Shown here: positions 37,171 through 47,381 of the stretch, in pieces
How the letters are laid out: every line of letters starts with the position of its first letter
How positions within the stretch are numbered: the stretch's first letter is position 1
Assembly: GCF_900452395.1 (NCBI RefSeq)
Contig: NZ_UGNV01000002.1
Span: forward strand, 27,694 to 91,693
Source of the DNA: Legionella beliardensis
GTDB taxonomy: Bacteria > Pseudomonadota > Gammaproteobacteria > Legionellales > Legionellaceae
Direction of reading: 5' to 3'
DNA length: 64,000 bases
Program-made: the position numbers and the translations under genes
Notes under the pieces: generated by a model
The model's input: only the letters and a program-made list of their open reading frames with translations
What the model was told of the DNA's origin: nothing
The model's database searches: none

Positions 37171-39701
37171 GAGATTCTTTCTCCTGATTGAATAAGGCTT
37201 GCGGTAGTTACCTGCAAGGGTTTGTCGAGTTCTACTCGATAGACAATTTGCGAGTTGCCTTGGTCTTTGATGAAATAGGGACACTCTAGTGCGGTTAATA
37301 CCTTAGCAAGCAGCTCGGCATTAATGCCTGAGCGTGCTTGATACTTTGCGAGTACCTCTTCTTTAATAAAAACTACCTGGGCAGGATATGCATCGCTCGT
37401 TTTGACCAAAAGCTGATAGTCTGGGTTAAATTGCCTACTTTTTGACTCAATACGCTTGTGAAGCCAGTTAATAAAATCGCGGACAATACCAGACGACTCC
37501 TCTTCATTAAGCTGTGTCAATGCTTTCTCAGCTTGCGCCTTATTTTCTTCAACCATCACAGGCGCGTTAACGCGCGCTTCAGTTTCTTCATCTTGTGGCA
37601 ACCATGACTCTAATTCTCTGTTTGTGTTGGAATTAAGCGTTTTTAAGTCTTTAGCAGGTATTTCTCTATTTACCTCCTCTAGTGCAGATACATGAACTGC
37701 CTTTTTAAGTTTAATGCTATTGAGTTCCTTCATCGCAGCAATCATGTTATCAGGAGCAAGACCATCATTAAGCGGCAAGGGAATGCGAATTTTATAAAGC
37801 TCCCCGCCATTAACGAGCACAAAGGCCTGCCCTTTCGGTAATTCACAAACATCAGAAGGCTCAAGCATTGGAATAGAGGTCATCTGGACGCGATCTTCAT
37901 TGGTGGTATTAAAATACACTTGATCTTCGCCATGAGGGGTGTCATTGACCGTTGAGACTTGCGTGTGACTAATCACATCAACTTTGGGTAAAATGTCCGT
38001 TAAGACTTTCGCTGTATCAGTATTTTTTACTCGAAGCATAATAATGGTGTTAAGATTTCCTTCCGTCATTTCAGCCATGGCACGTGAGCCTAAAGCCACT
38101 TCCAAGTCCTGCTTGGTTTGTGCATAAGCGGTTACTTGGAAACCCGCGCCCCCTGCTTTGTTTAAAATCTTAACAAAGGATTCTTGAATGATTTCTGATA
38201 ACTCATCGCAATGGATATTAACCCGATAATTGGCGGCAGGCTCTTTATAAATTTTACCTGCCGTTGACACTAAATCCGATAAAAAGGCTTTCCCAACACC
38301 CTCTGCCACCACCGTGTTTGATAAACTATCTAAGCCAATATAAAGCACTTGTTTGGCTTTGATAACCGTCATTAATTCAACTTCAGACGTATTGTTTCGC
38401 CCTGAAAAAATGCTACTTGCTGAAGAGCTGTTAATTTTGGCAAGCACAGGCCCCACGCTTGCTGTAATTTTATCGTAATATTGCTTATCTAGGCTTGCTG
38501 CGTCATAAAGCTCAATGATGGGGTGGCCTTGAAAGGCCTTAATATCCCCTTTTTCAATGATATCACTGACATACTGTTTGATGTATTTTAAAACGGCTTT
38601 CGCACGGTCCATGGGCGGATAAGGATTACCGTATTTATCTACTTTGGTATCGTTCTCAACGAGGATGGCTTGAACTTCTGCTAAATAGTCAGGATGAGTC
38701 TTGGCAAACACCGTATCGCAATAACGCATCAATAATTGGTCAAGGCGGGTTAAGTAAAAGCCGATTTCTTCGTAATTAATTGGCTCATTCATCGCAAGCA
38801 GCGCTTTAACAACAAGATTGACATACTTCCAAGCGAAATCAGCAAACTGCTTACCTTCTCCCTCCGCCCCAATGGCGTCAGTGATGCGGGTAGCCACTTC
38901 CGTTAATTGCTCAAAGTTTTTTAAAGGATTGTAGTTTGCTGAGGCTTCTGGAAAGCCCAAATGAACCATTTTAAAGTCCGACAAGCGAGCGCATGCAAGA
39001 CACGCTGAATACATGTCACGAACTAAATCCAAATCGCCTTTTGGGTCAACCACAATAACCGCATCGCCATTGCGAATGTCTTGATTAATCAAAATAGACG
39101 CAAGTCGTGTTTTACCTACCCTGGTCGTACCTAATACAAAAGTATGCCCAACGCGCATCTCCTGTCCAATTAAGATAGGCTTGTCTTTATTCCCTAAGCC
39201 ATGCAGATAAGGCTTGCCGCCGACAGGTGGTAGTGGTTTTAAAGGATTAACTCGAGCTGGGTTATTAAGAAATGCTGTCAACAGAGATTTGGGATGCAAA
39301 CGCGCATACTCCCTAGCTTTTTGATACAGTTTGCCTGGGTGGATAAACCGTAAATTGCCGACTTGTTTAATTTGATGAAGGCGCTGGGTGTGCAAACCAG
39401 TCCATAAAAAACCACGCCCTATAAACAAGTACTTTTTAGACAGAGGAACTTGTTTTGTAGACAAGGCATAATAAGACATCGCTTTTAAGCGTTTTTGATA
39501 ACGCTTAACTCGAAATCCTTGCGTAAAGCGATAAAATCCAAAGCCACTTAAGATGCTTGCGGCGATATAGCTCATGTGCTTTGTTAAGAGCAAGACATGG
39601 GGCATTTTAAGCGCAATAGTCGCAAGTCCTAAAAAGGTGAGGCTTGAATAAAATTCCGTGGGTTCTCGTAATAAATTTTCAACAGGATAGTGCTTCATCA
39701 T
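37167..39701 (-). CDS. traD: Type IV coupling protein TraD (SXT/TOL subfamily)
   Basis: An 844-aa VirD4-like ATPase that brings the relaxosome to the secretion channel. Two N-terminal TM segments lie near residues 20-60, then Walker A LGTTRVGKTRLAS (about 190-200), DAVIVVDPKGDLDL, and a Walker B-like IHCDELSEII with the following KAGGAGFQVTAYAQTKQDL. The C-terminal tail (from about 620) is the extended region typical of TIGR03743 proteins. The start overlaps the stop of the upstream small membrane protein gene. Confidence 0.9.
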   Translation of the reverse strand: MMKHYPVENLLREPTEFYSSLTFLGLATIALKMPHVLLLTKHMSYIAASILSGFGFYRFTQGFRVKRYQKRLKAMSYYALSTKQVPLSKKYLFIGRGFLWTGLHTQRLHQIKQVGNLRFIHPGKLYQKAREYARLHPKSLLTAFLNNPARVNPLKPLPPVGGKPYLHGLGNKDKPILIGQEMRVGHTFVLGTTRVGKTRLASILINQDIRNGDAVIVVDPKGDLDLVRDMYSACLACARLSDFKMVHLGFPEASANYNPLKNFEQLTEVATRITDAIGAEGEGKQFADFAWKYVNLVVKALLAMNEPINYEEIGFYLTRLDQLLMRYCDTVFAKTHPDYLAEVQAILVENDTKVDKYGNPYPPMDRAKAVLKYIKQYVSDIIEKGDIKAFQGHPIIELYDAASLDKQYYDKITASVGPVLAKINSSSASSIFSGRNNTSEVELMTVIKAKQVLYIGLDSLSNTVVAEGVGKAFLSDLVSTAGKIYKEPAANYRVNIHCDELSEIIQESFVKILNKAGGAGFQVTAYAQTKQDLEVALGSRAMAEMTEGNLNTIIMLRVKNTDTAKVLTDILPKVDVISHTQVSTVNDTPHGEDQVYFNTTNEDRVQMTSIPMLEPSDVCELPKGQAFVLVNGGELYKIRIPLPLNDGLAPDNMIAAMKELNSIKLKKAVHVSALEEVNREIPAKDLKTLNSNTNRELESWLPQDEETEARVNAPVMVEENKAQAEKALTQLNEEESSGIVRDFINWLHKRIESKSRQFNPDYQLLVKTSDAYPAQVVFIKEEVLAKYQARSGINAELLAKVLTALECPYFIKDQGNSQIVYRVELDKPLQVTTASLIQSGERIS

Positions 39702-40033
39702 GACCTCATTTGAAATAACAAGTCTAAGGCCACTAACATGCCAACGACATAATGTCGTGCGAATAGAGCACGCTTGAGCTGACTTGGTTTAACAGAGAGT
39801 TTTTTTCGTTTTACATAGAATGCGATTGCTTTAGGCCATAGAAAGTATGCTGTGAGATAAATCATGCCATGAAGACTTAAAAACAAAACTCGATGTGTCT
39901 CAAAAAATACATGCCATGTTAAAAGTTCGTTATTGGTTGAAAGGAGCTGATTGATTATCATTGCTGAAAGCAAGACTAGAATAAGCCATTGAATCATCGT
40001 TATAATAAAAGCTGACAGATAACGTTTTAGCAT
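39698..40033 (-). CDS. Small membrane protein upstream of traD
   Basis: A 111-aa protein with three predicted TM segments (FIITMIQWLILVLLSAMIIN, FLSLHGMIYLTAYFLW, and YVVGMLVALDLLF). I chose ATG 40031-40033 because AGGAG lies 8 nt upstream. It overlaps traD by 4 nt, so it is part of the transfer operon, perhaps an inner-membrane partner of the coupling protein. No family is recognised. Confidence 0.6.
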   Translation of the reverse strand: MLKRYLSAFIITMIQWLILVLLSAMIINQLLSTNNELLTWHVFFETHRVLFLSLHGMIYLTAYFLWPKAIAFYVKRKKLSVKPSQLKRALFARHYVVGMLVALDLLFQMRS

Positions 40034-40047
40034 GGAGAGCACTCCTG

Positions 40048-40233
40048 ATGAATTGGAAGAAAGCCTTGAAAGGTTGTTTGCGCATCGCACTTACTTTGTT
40101 GGAAGCCAGTTTGGAGGTAGGTTGCAGTAAAAATGAAAAAACTATTTACAGTGCTGCAGAGGCCTATAAACTTTATGAAAAAGGTCAGATTGACTATAAA
40201 AAATATTCGGAAGTGATGCGCCGCCATGTCTAA
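40048..40233 (+). CDS. Possible small protein on the opposite strand
   Basis: A 61-residue ORF that fills the only sizeable gap in the transfer operon, with GGAGAG 9 nt before its ATG. The C-terminal part (IYSAAEAYKLYEKGQIDYKK, then YSEVMRRHV) looks like a genuine short helical domain of the SHOCT kind. A minus-strand ORF in the same place is less protein-like. It may be a small regulator or may not be expressed. Confidence 0.4.
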   Translation: MNWKKALKGCLRIALTLLEASLEVGCSKNEKTIYSAAEAYKLYEKGQIDYKKYSEVMRRHV

Positions 40234-40244
40234 AAATACTTTAA

Positions 40245-41816
40245 TCATAGCAACCCCTTGGAAGCAGCTTTTACCCCGGCCCTTCCTATACTTTGTACCA
40301 CTTGAGTTTTTTCGTTAGCAACTCCTTGAGAAGAAGTCAGCAAATCCCCTAATACCACCCCGCCTTCACCGCCAAAATGAGCGGACAATTTCAATAAAAT
40401 GACTGGGGCGATGAAATAAAATAAAACCATCATGTTTTGCATGGCCGAGACGACATTGGATTCACCCAGACTATTAACCGTTGCGCGCTCCAAAAAGCTG
40501 CCAAGATGCCACAAATACTGCATGAAAATCGCCATGAACAGTAATGCGCACACGCTACCAACAGCTTTTGTACTATAGCCACTTAACGTCAATACAAACG
40601 GCGTTAAGATGATTAAGAAAAAATAAAAAAATGCTTGCATGATGGGCAGCGATTGCAAAATAGCTTCGCGCTTTAAAGGGGTGGTGGTAAACGATTTAAA
40701 CCATTGTCCTGTATTGATTAAGGCGCGAGACGCAGCCGTTTTAAAGGTGCCATTGGTGTTATCCATCAGTGCTTCATTGGCCGCAAGTTGAAGGTCTGTT
40801 CCATCCTGAAGTAACACTCGCGCAATAAAATCATCGGCACTAATTTGACTACCCCACCCTATTTTGTGTTTTAGTTTATATTGAGTGACACGGTGCCCTA
40901 CATTCCATTTGCCCAAGTGCTCGTCATACCACGAGGCTTTGTTGGAGGCTTCTACTAAATCCTCTTTAATTTTATCCCACCAAGCGGCGCAGGTTGGATA
41001 ACCATACTCAGGTTTATGCGCGGCAACCGCCTTATCCTCTTTGCCCGCGTCTTCAAAATGAGACGATGGATTGGAGGCATAGGAAAACCCAGGCACAGGA
41101 CTTCTGGCTTTTAAATCTTCATAGTAAAAGGTTTGCAGCACTTTCGACCCCATCCAGTTTAAATCATCCTCACCGCCATATTGCTGCAGTATTTTTTGAA
41201 CTTTAGCTTGTTCGGCTGCGGTTCGGGACGTGTTTAAATACGCGGTCTTAGCCTCTAAATAACATTGTTGATGGAAATCAAGCGCTTGCTTTTTAAGGGC
41301 TTGGGGAATATGCGTGGATATTAAATCCCCTTTAATGGCCTGAAGACTATCAGAGCAGCCGGTCACTTTCATTAACCCATACGTCGTGCTGGACGCTACG
41401 TTTTGCAAAAGCAAAAAAACCAAAGGCACTTTCACCTGCCCGGTTAAGACATCGGCAAATGATTCGTCATAGGTCGTACCTGTGTCTTTAATGCTAGAAT
41501 CTTTAGTCTTTTCGCCTCCTAACGTACACACTGGTCTAAACACTAGCCCCTTTTGTTGTAAGGCCATTGAGGGATAAACAAAAAGACCACAGATAAAAAC
41601 CGCTATCGCCAGTTCAAATAAAAAGTGATTTAAGGCATGCTCAGCCGCATGGTGAGTCGCGCCCGCCGGCGCTAGCAAATTTTTTAAAAACCGCCAAACA
41701 ATCGCAATAAACCCCACATACAAAAGACCAGTTTGCCAAAGGGCATCATAAATCACATCATACTGCTGCCAACCTAAATAGGTGGTGTAGAGTGCGAGCG
41801 GACTAAACACAATCAT
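40245..41816 (-). CDS. TraG N-terminal-like mating-pair stabilisation protein
   Basis: A 523-aa inner-membrane protein. It starts MIVFSPLALYTTYLGWQQYD with TM segments near 15-60 and 85-105, a long periplasmic region (about 110-380, with several cysteines), and a C-terminal group of TM segments (PIMQAFFYFFLIILTPFVLT, MMVLFYFIAPVILLKLSAHF). This is the layout of TraG_N proteins in GI-type systems. It overlaps the previous gene by 4 nt. Confidence 0.82.
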   Translation of the reverse strand: MIVFSPLALYTTYLGWQQYDVIYDALWQTGLLYVGFIAIVWRFLKNLLAPAGATHHAAEHALNHFLFELAIAVFICGLFVYPSMALQQKGLVFRPVCTLGGEKTKDSSIKDTGTTYDESFADVLTGQVKVPLVFLLLQNVASSTTYGLMKVTGCSDSLQAIKGDLISTHIPQALKKQALDFHQQCYLEAKTAYLNTSRTAAEQAKVQKILQQYGGEDDLNWMGSKVLQTFYYEDLKARSPVPGFSYASNPSSHFEDAGKEDKAVAAHKPEYGYPTCAAWWDKIKEDLVEASNKASWYDEHLGKWNVGHRVTQYKLKHKIGWGSQISADDFIARVLLQDGTDLQLAANEALMDNTNGTFKTAASRALINTGQWFKSFTTTPLKREAILQSLPIMQAFFYFFLIILTPFVLTLSGYSTKAVGSVCALLFMAIFMQYLWHLGSFLERATVNSLGESNVVSAMQNMMVLFYFIAPVILLKLSAHFGGEGGVVLGDLLTSSQGVANEKTQVVQSIGRAGVKAASKGLL

Positions 41817-43222
41817 GCTGAACGCTCCTTTTTAGCCTGCTTATAAACAGCGCCCTCTTTAATGACATCGGTGCTTAAGGAAGCAGGCGCACGACTTTCA
41901 TTGAATTGCTGGTCACGAACGCCCATGATGACGTTTAAGGTATTGGTCATCATACGCTTGCGAACGTCTTGTTCAAAAGACAGCTCATTGATTTCAGAAT
42001 CCAGTTTTTTAATGGCCTGCAAGACCATGGTTTGCACAGGTTTTAATCGTTGAACTTCTTGAATTTGAAAACCAGCTTGCAAAAGGCGCTTTAGCATTAA
42101 GGCTTCTTCCAATAAATTCTGGATAGCGATTTCTTCAGCGAGTTTCGACACCGTGAGAATTTGTTCTTCGCGCGCTAAGCGCGCAGTAGCTGAAATGATG
42201 TCTTGGGTAATTAGAATATTGCCCGCTGAGAGTTTCTTTAAATTGGCATCCGTGGTGGGCAACTTGCCATCGACTAGTTTCCATAAGAAATCAGCCACAT
42301 TGACCGTACACGTTTTTGAATCAGCAATTTTGGGACAACTTTGTAGCAACGTGGCTAACCCAATGCCCGCTTTGGCATCTTTACTGCCTGCCACTTTGGC
42401 ATGCGAAATTTTAATATCCCCTAACACAAGCACCGCCCAATCTGCTGCTTTTTGCGGGGAGGCCCACGTGTGCGTAAAGGGGTTATTCTTTTTAACTGTA
42501 TTAGGCACTGATGCTTTATCATCTAAGGCCCGAGAAGGATTTAAAAGCACGTTGTAGCCTGCGATGACCACATCAGAGATGACTTCAATCGGCGCTTGGT
42601 ATTTACCCCCTGAATTGCCGCGCGCTTTATGCACCCAAGGAATACCGTATTCTTCTGATTTTTGCGCAATGGTTTTAGATGACTCCGTAATATCAACAGG
42701 CGCATTTTTATTGTTGGTGGCGGCACGCTGCGCTGATTCAATCCAGCCTTCTGAATCAGAAACAGACAACAACGCGCTTATAGGGGAGCTGCCATTTTCA
42801 AGGTTAGTTTTCACGCGATGACAATCAGATAAGCGCATCTGAAATTCGTTTTGAGCGCTAAAGGCGGTATTTTGAATAATGTTGTAGAGCGCTGGCATGG
42901 ATTGACTGAGTTTATACATCGGATAACCCGCCACCCCGCCTTTTAAGCCATCGATGAGGCTTGCTGGAACGCCTGCAATTTTATCCTTAATGCCATTAAA
43001 GGAATTACCAATAGTTACCGCCGGATTAAAGGCGGCACAATTTAACATACCGTCAGCATTAAGCTGTCCCCCAATGGTCACTTTTTCGGTGTGACTAATA
43101 GCCGGAACATAGACATCAGAGCCACCCCCTAATTGATAATAATATTCTGATTTTTCGGGAAATAACGAGGCATTGGAAATGCCTGCTACCATAATCCCTA
43201 ATCCCAATAATGATTTTTTCAT
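41813..43222 (-). CDS. TIGR03755-type conjugative element protein (TraH-like)
   Basis: A 469-aa secreted protein with signal peptide MKKSLLGLGIMVAGISNASL. It has a periplasmic body with LNADGMLNCAAFNPAVTIGN near the start and a long C-terminal coiled region (EIAIQNLLEEALMLKRLLQA). The position between the TIGR03756-type gene and traG matches GI-type operons, where this protein serves mating-pair formation like F TraH. Confidence 0.8.
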   Translation of the reverse strand: MKKSLLGLGIMVAGISNASLFPEKSEYYYQLGGGSDVYVPAISHTEKVTIGGQLNADGMLNCAAFNPAVTIGNSFNGIKDKIAGVPASLIDGLKGGVAGYPMYKLSQSMPALYNIIQNTAFSAQNEFQMRLSDCHRVKTNLENGSSPISALLSVSDSEGWIESAQRAATNNKNAPVDITESSKTIAQKSEEYGIPWVHKARGNSGGKYQAPIEVISDVVIAGYNVLLNPSRALDDKASVPNTVKKNNPFTHTWASPQKAADWAVLVLGDIKISHAKVAGSKDAKAGIGLATLLQSCPKIADSKTCTVNVADFLWKLVDGKLPTTDANLKKLSAGNILITQDIISATARLAREEQILTVSKLAEEIAIQNLLEEALMLKRLLQAGFQIQEVQRLKPVQTMVLQAIKKLDSEINELSFEQDVRKRMMTNTLNVIMGVRDQQFNESRAPASLSTDVIKEGAVYKQAKKERSA

Positions 43223-43234
43223 ACCTTTCCCTTT

Positions 43235-44236
43235 TCACCGTCGATGGGGGCGACCCATGCCAACGCCCGCGATTAATCTGCCTTTCTGCTCAACGCAGCC
43301 CTCGTATTTTCGCCAAACCACAAAAATGTAATTGCCGTTGCCGGCGGCCTCATCTTTTAAGCCAAAATCATCCGATTTCCCGGGTACAATCAGACGGTTA
43401 CGCGGATAGACTTCTTGCCAAATGACGTGCTTTCTTTTAGGGTCGTACGTGACGTTGCTAATGATGCAATCTTTGCCACAACGATTGGTGGTGGGGTAGC
43501 TTAAATGCAGGCTTTTTTGATTGGTGACAATGTCGGCAGCATGCATCGCTGCCACCACAGAGGCTCTAAACCGAGAGGGTTGTGTTAGATACATTAACCG
43601 CGGCATTTCAAAGCCCCAATGGTTTAAAGTGGTGCCAATTTCATGACCTAATAAGAGATGGGGACGCGTGGCTAAATAGGCGAGCTCTGCCACCTCGCTT
43701 CGCTCCATCACGGCATCGGCTAAGGATGAATAATAAATGGATGGAAATGTCGTTTCAGGTTTGTGCGTTAAAACAGGTAGGCGAAGATAGTGCGTAGGGG
43801 CACCAAAGACGCTTACAACACGAGTATGTCCTTCATTTAAATGCGAAGGATTCGTTTGCATACTGTCATTGCCAAAGCCTAACGGAAAGCCGCGTGCTGT
43901 TTGATAAACACGCTGGTACCCGCTTAAAGCTGCTTTGTTTTCAACCAAGTGGCGTGCTTCAAGCCAGGGGTTTTCACCAGGTCTATTGGACACGGTTACA
44001 ATCAAATCGGGTACAAATTGGGAAATGGCAGGAGAAGTAATCACTTTAGGTGGAAAACGCCTTGTAAGCCACACACAAACCCCTTTTACTTGCACATGGG
44101 AATGCGTAAATACTTTCGAGGTGATTTTAAGCCCAAGCTCAAGCGTGGTTAATGGCTTAGGCGGCTTTGTACTTTCCAACCCAAAGAGCACAGCAGGCAA
44201 CAGTAACGCAAGCCAAAAGGTCACGCCTTTAATCAT
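43235..44236 (-). CDS. TIGR03756-type protein (TraU-like)
   Basis: A 333-aa secreted, Cys-containing protein. I chose ATG 44234-44236 (MIKGVTFWLALLLPAVLFGL) because GGGAGG lies 6 nt upstream and a signal peptide follows at once; the in-frame start at 44275 lies within the previous gene. It has HSHVQVKGVCVWL and IISNVTYDPKRKHVIWQEVY, as in TraU-like periplasmic proteins needed for DNA transfer and pilus dynamics. Confidence 0.8.
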   Translation of the reverse strand: MIKGVTFWLALLLPAVLFGLESTKPPKPLTTLELGLKITSKVFTHSHVQVKGVCVWLTRRFPPKVITSPAISQFVPDLIVTVSNRPGENPWLEARHLVENKAALSGYQRVYQTARGFPLGFGNDSMQTNPSHLNEGHTRVVSVFGAPTHYLRLPVLTHKPETTFPSIYYSSLADAVMERSEVAELAYLATRPHLLLGHEIGTTLNHWGFEMPRLMYLTQPSRFRASVVAAMHAADIVTNQKSLHLSYPTTNRCGKDCIISNVTYDPKRKHVIWQEVYPRNRLIVPGKSDDFGLKDEAAGNGNYIFVVWRKYEGCVEQKGRLIAGVGMGRPHRR

Positions 44237-44588
44237 GACGTACCTCCCAAAGGGCAACAGCCTTTTCAATCTCACTCACCCCATACATAACGGCCTCACC
44301 ATTAAAAACGACAGCGGGCAGGTAAACCAATTGGTAAGTCTCTGCTTTAAGCTCACAATTAAAAAACGCTCTATAGTCGTTCGCGCTTTTTTTAACGATT
44401 TCCTGAAGCAATTGAGGCGGCAGTTCTGCATCAAGCGTGCTATCGAGCAAGCGTTTTTTGTCCATGAGACAAACCGCTACAGGATAGTGCCCAAGCGAGC
44501 AAGGCATTGTAGTTAAAGTAAAAAGCTCGATGGTTTTAAGCGACCGTATTTGCGACAAGGCAAGGTCTGAATTAAACAAAATCATCAT
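44229..44588 (-). CDS. TIGR03757-type small periplasmic protein
   Basis: A 119-aa protein starting at MMILFNSDLALSQIRSLKTI, overlapping the end of the ATPase gene by 17 nt. It contains IELFTLTTMPCSLG and ends YLPAVVFNGEAVMYGVSEIE, like a thioredoxin-fold DsbA/TrbC-like remnant with one Cys, which is what the TIGR03757 family looks like. It is co-translated with the TIGR03756-type gene (8-nt overlap). Confidence 0.7.
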   Translation of the reverse strand: MMILFNSDLALSQIRSLKTIELFTLTTMPCSLGHYPVAVCLMDKKRLLDSTLDAELPPQLLQEIVKKSANDYRAFFNCELKAETYQLVYLPAVVFNGEAVMYGVSEIEKAVALWEVRHD

Positions 44589-47370
44589 CGAAAAAATAAT
44601 CCTCTTGGTGATGTGCGGTTGCCTTGTTTTCCATCTGACTTGCCATGAGTTCAGCGGCTTTAAGAATGCCATGTTCTTGCTCCAATGTTTTGCGTGCAGC
44701 TTTTTCTTGTTTTTCAGTCATTAAAAGGGCGAGTAAATAGCGTGATGGAATCACTCTAAAGAGGCCTTGATAACGTGAACCTAGAACCACCGCTTCCGCA
44801 TAGAGCCCTTTTTGAGAGTCAATGCTTCGAAGGAGTGCTTCTTGCTCAGGCGTAATGGCTTTAAAGCGTTGTAAGTCCGTTAATTCTTGCTCGTTAAATC
44901 CAAGCACTATCCAGGTTTCTAAAAGGGATAGAATCTTGGTGGCACGCGCTGAACTTAAGTCGCTGATGTTTTGAGTGACCGGCACAAGCCAAAGTCCCAA
45001 TTTGCGAGCCACTTTGGCAATCAACAAACAAAGGGCCACAATGACCTCAATATCAAACTGCAAATGCGCTTCATCAATCACTAAAAAGGTTGGGCGCTCG
45101 GTGTCTTGCGTGGCTTCAGCTAGTGCTAAAATGCGTGGTAAAAGCGAGGCCATCACGAGTGCCAGCTGACCCTTGTTGTCTTTCATCGCCGAGACATCAA
45201 CATGAAAAATATCAAAATCGTTTAAGGGGTCGGTGGGTACATTAAAAAAAGCGGCTTTGGTTGGATTAAGCACATAGTTGAGCAACCTATCGTGCATGTC
45301 TTGCAAACGCTCTTTTTTGCGACTTGATTCTTCAACTTCAATTCGCCGCTTAAAAGCAGCGACCAGATGCTCAGTCAACATCTGAGAAATACCCGCCTCC
45401 CAGGAATGCACAATCGCATCACTTAACACTTGCAGTAGCAGTGATTCATCCGCAAGCGTAAAAGCTTGCTCTTCCCCTTCATTGGCCTCTGTTAACATCG
45501 TTCTTAGCGCAAGCGCTAACTCCGATAAATAATCTCTTGACTCAGCAATCAAGCTTTCATCGGTTAACGCCGTTTGGTCTAAGTTTGCGGTTAACTTATG
45601 AAGGGCTTTCGCTTTTTGATTTAATGCTGTCTCATCTTTGCAATAGCCCAGCTCAGGCAAGGCTAAATACGCATCACAAAAAGGATTTAAAGGAACAGCT
45701 TTAGACTTATCTTTACTCAAAAGCATGCGACTGACTTTTTTCCCGTAGTGCTCGCAATGCACCAAAAGGCGGTCAAAACTATTGCCCATTTCAAATAAGA
45801 CAATGCGTGCGTTTTTCATCGCCATTAAGGCATTGACCATGTAACCGGTCAACACTGATTTACCGCCGCCTGAGCTTGCAAAAAGCGCCATGTGAGAGTT
45901 TTGACTGACAAAGGCATGACTTAAAACATCAAAGAGTATGGGTTCGCCCAAACGATTAAAAAAACAAAAACAAGGCAGCTGCTTTGCTCCTTTAAAGCGC
46001 CCATAAACGGGCAAAAGGCTTGCAAGCTCTGAGGCATACATTAAGCGTTCAAAACTTAAATGTTTGCGAGCATAGAGAGGTGAAAAATTAAAGGGCAAAC
46101 AATTTAAATAGCTACTTAGAGGATGCACATCATACGCCACATCAATGAGCGGCATTTTGATATCAAAGAAGAGATGTTTAAGGGTTTTTTCAACCTTTAA
46201 CAACGCCTCCTCATCTGATGCACGATAAAGCACCGCTTGATTGACCCAATATAAGCGATTACCTACACCGAGTTCATGACGAGCTTCTTTGATATCCTCA
46301 CGGGCAAGCGTCGGCAGGCTACTTGTGCCAATAATGCCTTTTTCAAGGCGCTGAAGATGGGCATGAATGGCCGCGTCATCTGCAAAAACCACCGAGAGCG
46401 TATATATCGACCCTTCCGGTAATTTATCGAGTGAGGCATAACAATGCTTAGGGTTATCTTGTGGACGTTCGCGGGACAATAGCCCTGGCACCGGTGGCGC
46501 TTTAAGGCCTTCGACATACATCACGCGATGCGGCAAACCATCAAAATAAAAACCTTTATCATTACTCTTAACTTCACCAAGGATGGACTGCGTGAGTGTA
46601 AAGCCTGCCGGTTTATCAAGAGGGTAAGGCAGTTTAGCAAGCCAGGCATTCACATCACCGTCTGTTTCTGCCGGGCGCGGATGAAACCACCTGGCCCACC
46701 ATTGATAATAATTCTTACCCGTTAAACGTTTTAAGGTTAAGCCTGGGGCTTTTAACTTGGTATAAATCTGTTCAAGAATAGCCTCATGTTCCTCTACCGC
46801 CGCCGCTCGAGTCACGTTGAGGCCTTGTTGGTATAATCGGTAAAATAAAACGCGAATGCGCCGTTGGCGTCCTCGGTAAGGTAAATCGGTTTTAGGATCG
46901 ATAAACAACCCTTGCTCCCGGGTCATTTTGGTCATTAAATCATTAAGTCTCTCGAGATAATCCGCGGTGAACTGGCTGCCAAGGCAAGCAGGCACGACAG
47001 CGTTGGCAATGCTTTTTAAAACGGGCTTAAGATTGTATTCATCCTGGACAAAAAGCTGCATAACCCAGGGGTTTTCTTGATAAAGCGGAACAACATAAGA
47101 AAAGGTTTCTTTAATACGCTCAAAAAGCGTTTGAATATAGGCAGGCGACACCGCTTCAGCCGCAATATCCCCTACTTCAAACCCTGAGCCCACACTAATG
47201 CCATCAGCCAACAAAAAAAGATTTTTTTCATCACAAAAATCAACACAAGCCCAATGCGCTGCTAACGAGGGCAAGTGGGTTTCATATCTTTTTTTAATAG
47301 CCTTAACAGAGACTTTGTCTTTGTTTTGAGGCCCTATTACCCAATCGAGTGCTTTATGAAGTTGTCGCAT
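44572..47370 (-). CDS. VirB4/TraC-type conjugation ATPase (TIGR03744)
   Basis: A 932-aa cytosolic ATPase powering pilus and channel assembly. The N-terminal half is the TraC/VirB4 domain. Walker A is ASSGGGKSVLTGYM (about residue 497), and Walker B is FLVIDEAHLQFD (about 765), followed by LWLVPVTQNISDLSS. It lies 11 nt after the lipoprotein gene and overlaps the next one. The length is typical for the GI-type family. Confidence 0.9.
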   Translation of the reverse strand: MRQLHKALDWVIGPQNKDKVSVKAIKKRYETHLPSLAAHWACVDFCDEKNLFLLADGISVGSGFEVGDIAAEAVSPAYIQTLFERIKETFSYVVPLYQENPWVMQLFVQDEYNLKPVLKSIANAVVPACLGSQFTADYLERLNDLMTKMTREQGLFIDPKTDLPYRGRQRRIRVLFYRLYQQGLNVTRAAAVEEHEAILEQIYTKLKAPGLTLKRLTGKNYYQWWARWFHPRPAETDGDVNAWLAKLPYPLDKPAGFTLTQSILGEVKSNDKGFYFDGLPHRVMYVEGLKAPPVPGLLSRERPQDNPKHCYASLDKLPEGSIYTLSVVFADDAAIHAHLQRLEKGIIGTSSLPTLAREDIKEARHELGVGNRLYWVNQAVLYRASDEEALLKVEKTLKHLFFDIKMPLIDVAYDVHPLSSYLNCLPFNFSPLYARKHLSFERLMYASELASLLPVYGRFKGAKQLPCFCFFNRLGEPILFDVLSHAFVSQNSHMALFASSGGGKSVLTGYMVNALMAMKNARIVLFEMGNSFDRLLVHCEHYGKKVSRMLLSKDKSKAVPLNPFCDAYLALPELGYCKDETALNQKAKALHKLTANLDQTALTDESLIAESRDYLSELALALRTMLTEANEGEEQAFTLADESLLLQVLSDAIVHSWEAGISQMLTEHLVAAFKRRIEVEESSRKKERLQDMHDRLLNYVLNPTKAAFFNVPTDPLNDFDIFHVDVSAMKDNKGQLALVMASLLPRILALAEATQDTERPTFLVIDEAHLQFDIEVIVALCLLIAKVARKLGLWLVPVTQNISDLSSARATKILSLLETWIVLGFNEQELTDLQRFKAITPEQEALLRSIDSQKGLYAEAVVLGSRYQGLFRVIPSRYLLALLMTEKQEKAARKTLEQEHGILKAAELMASQMENKATAHHQEDYFFDDDFV

Positions 47371-47381
47371 CTTAATCTTCC

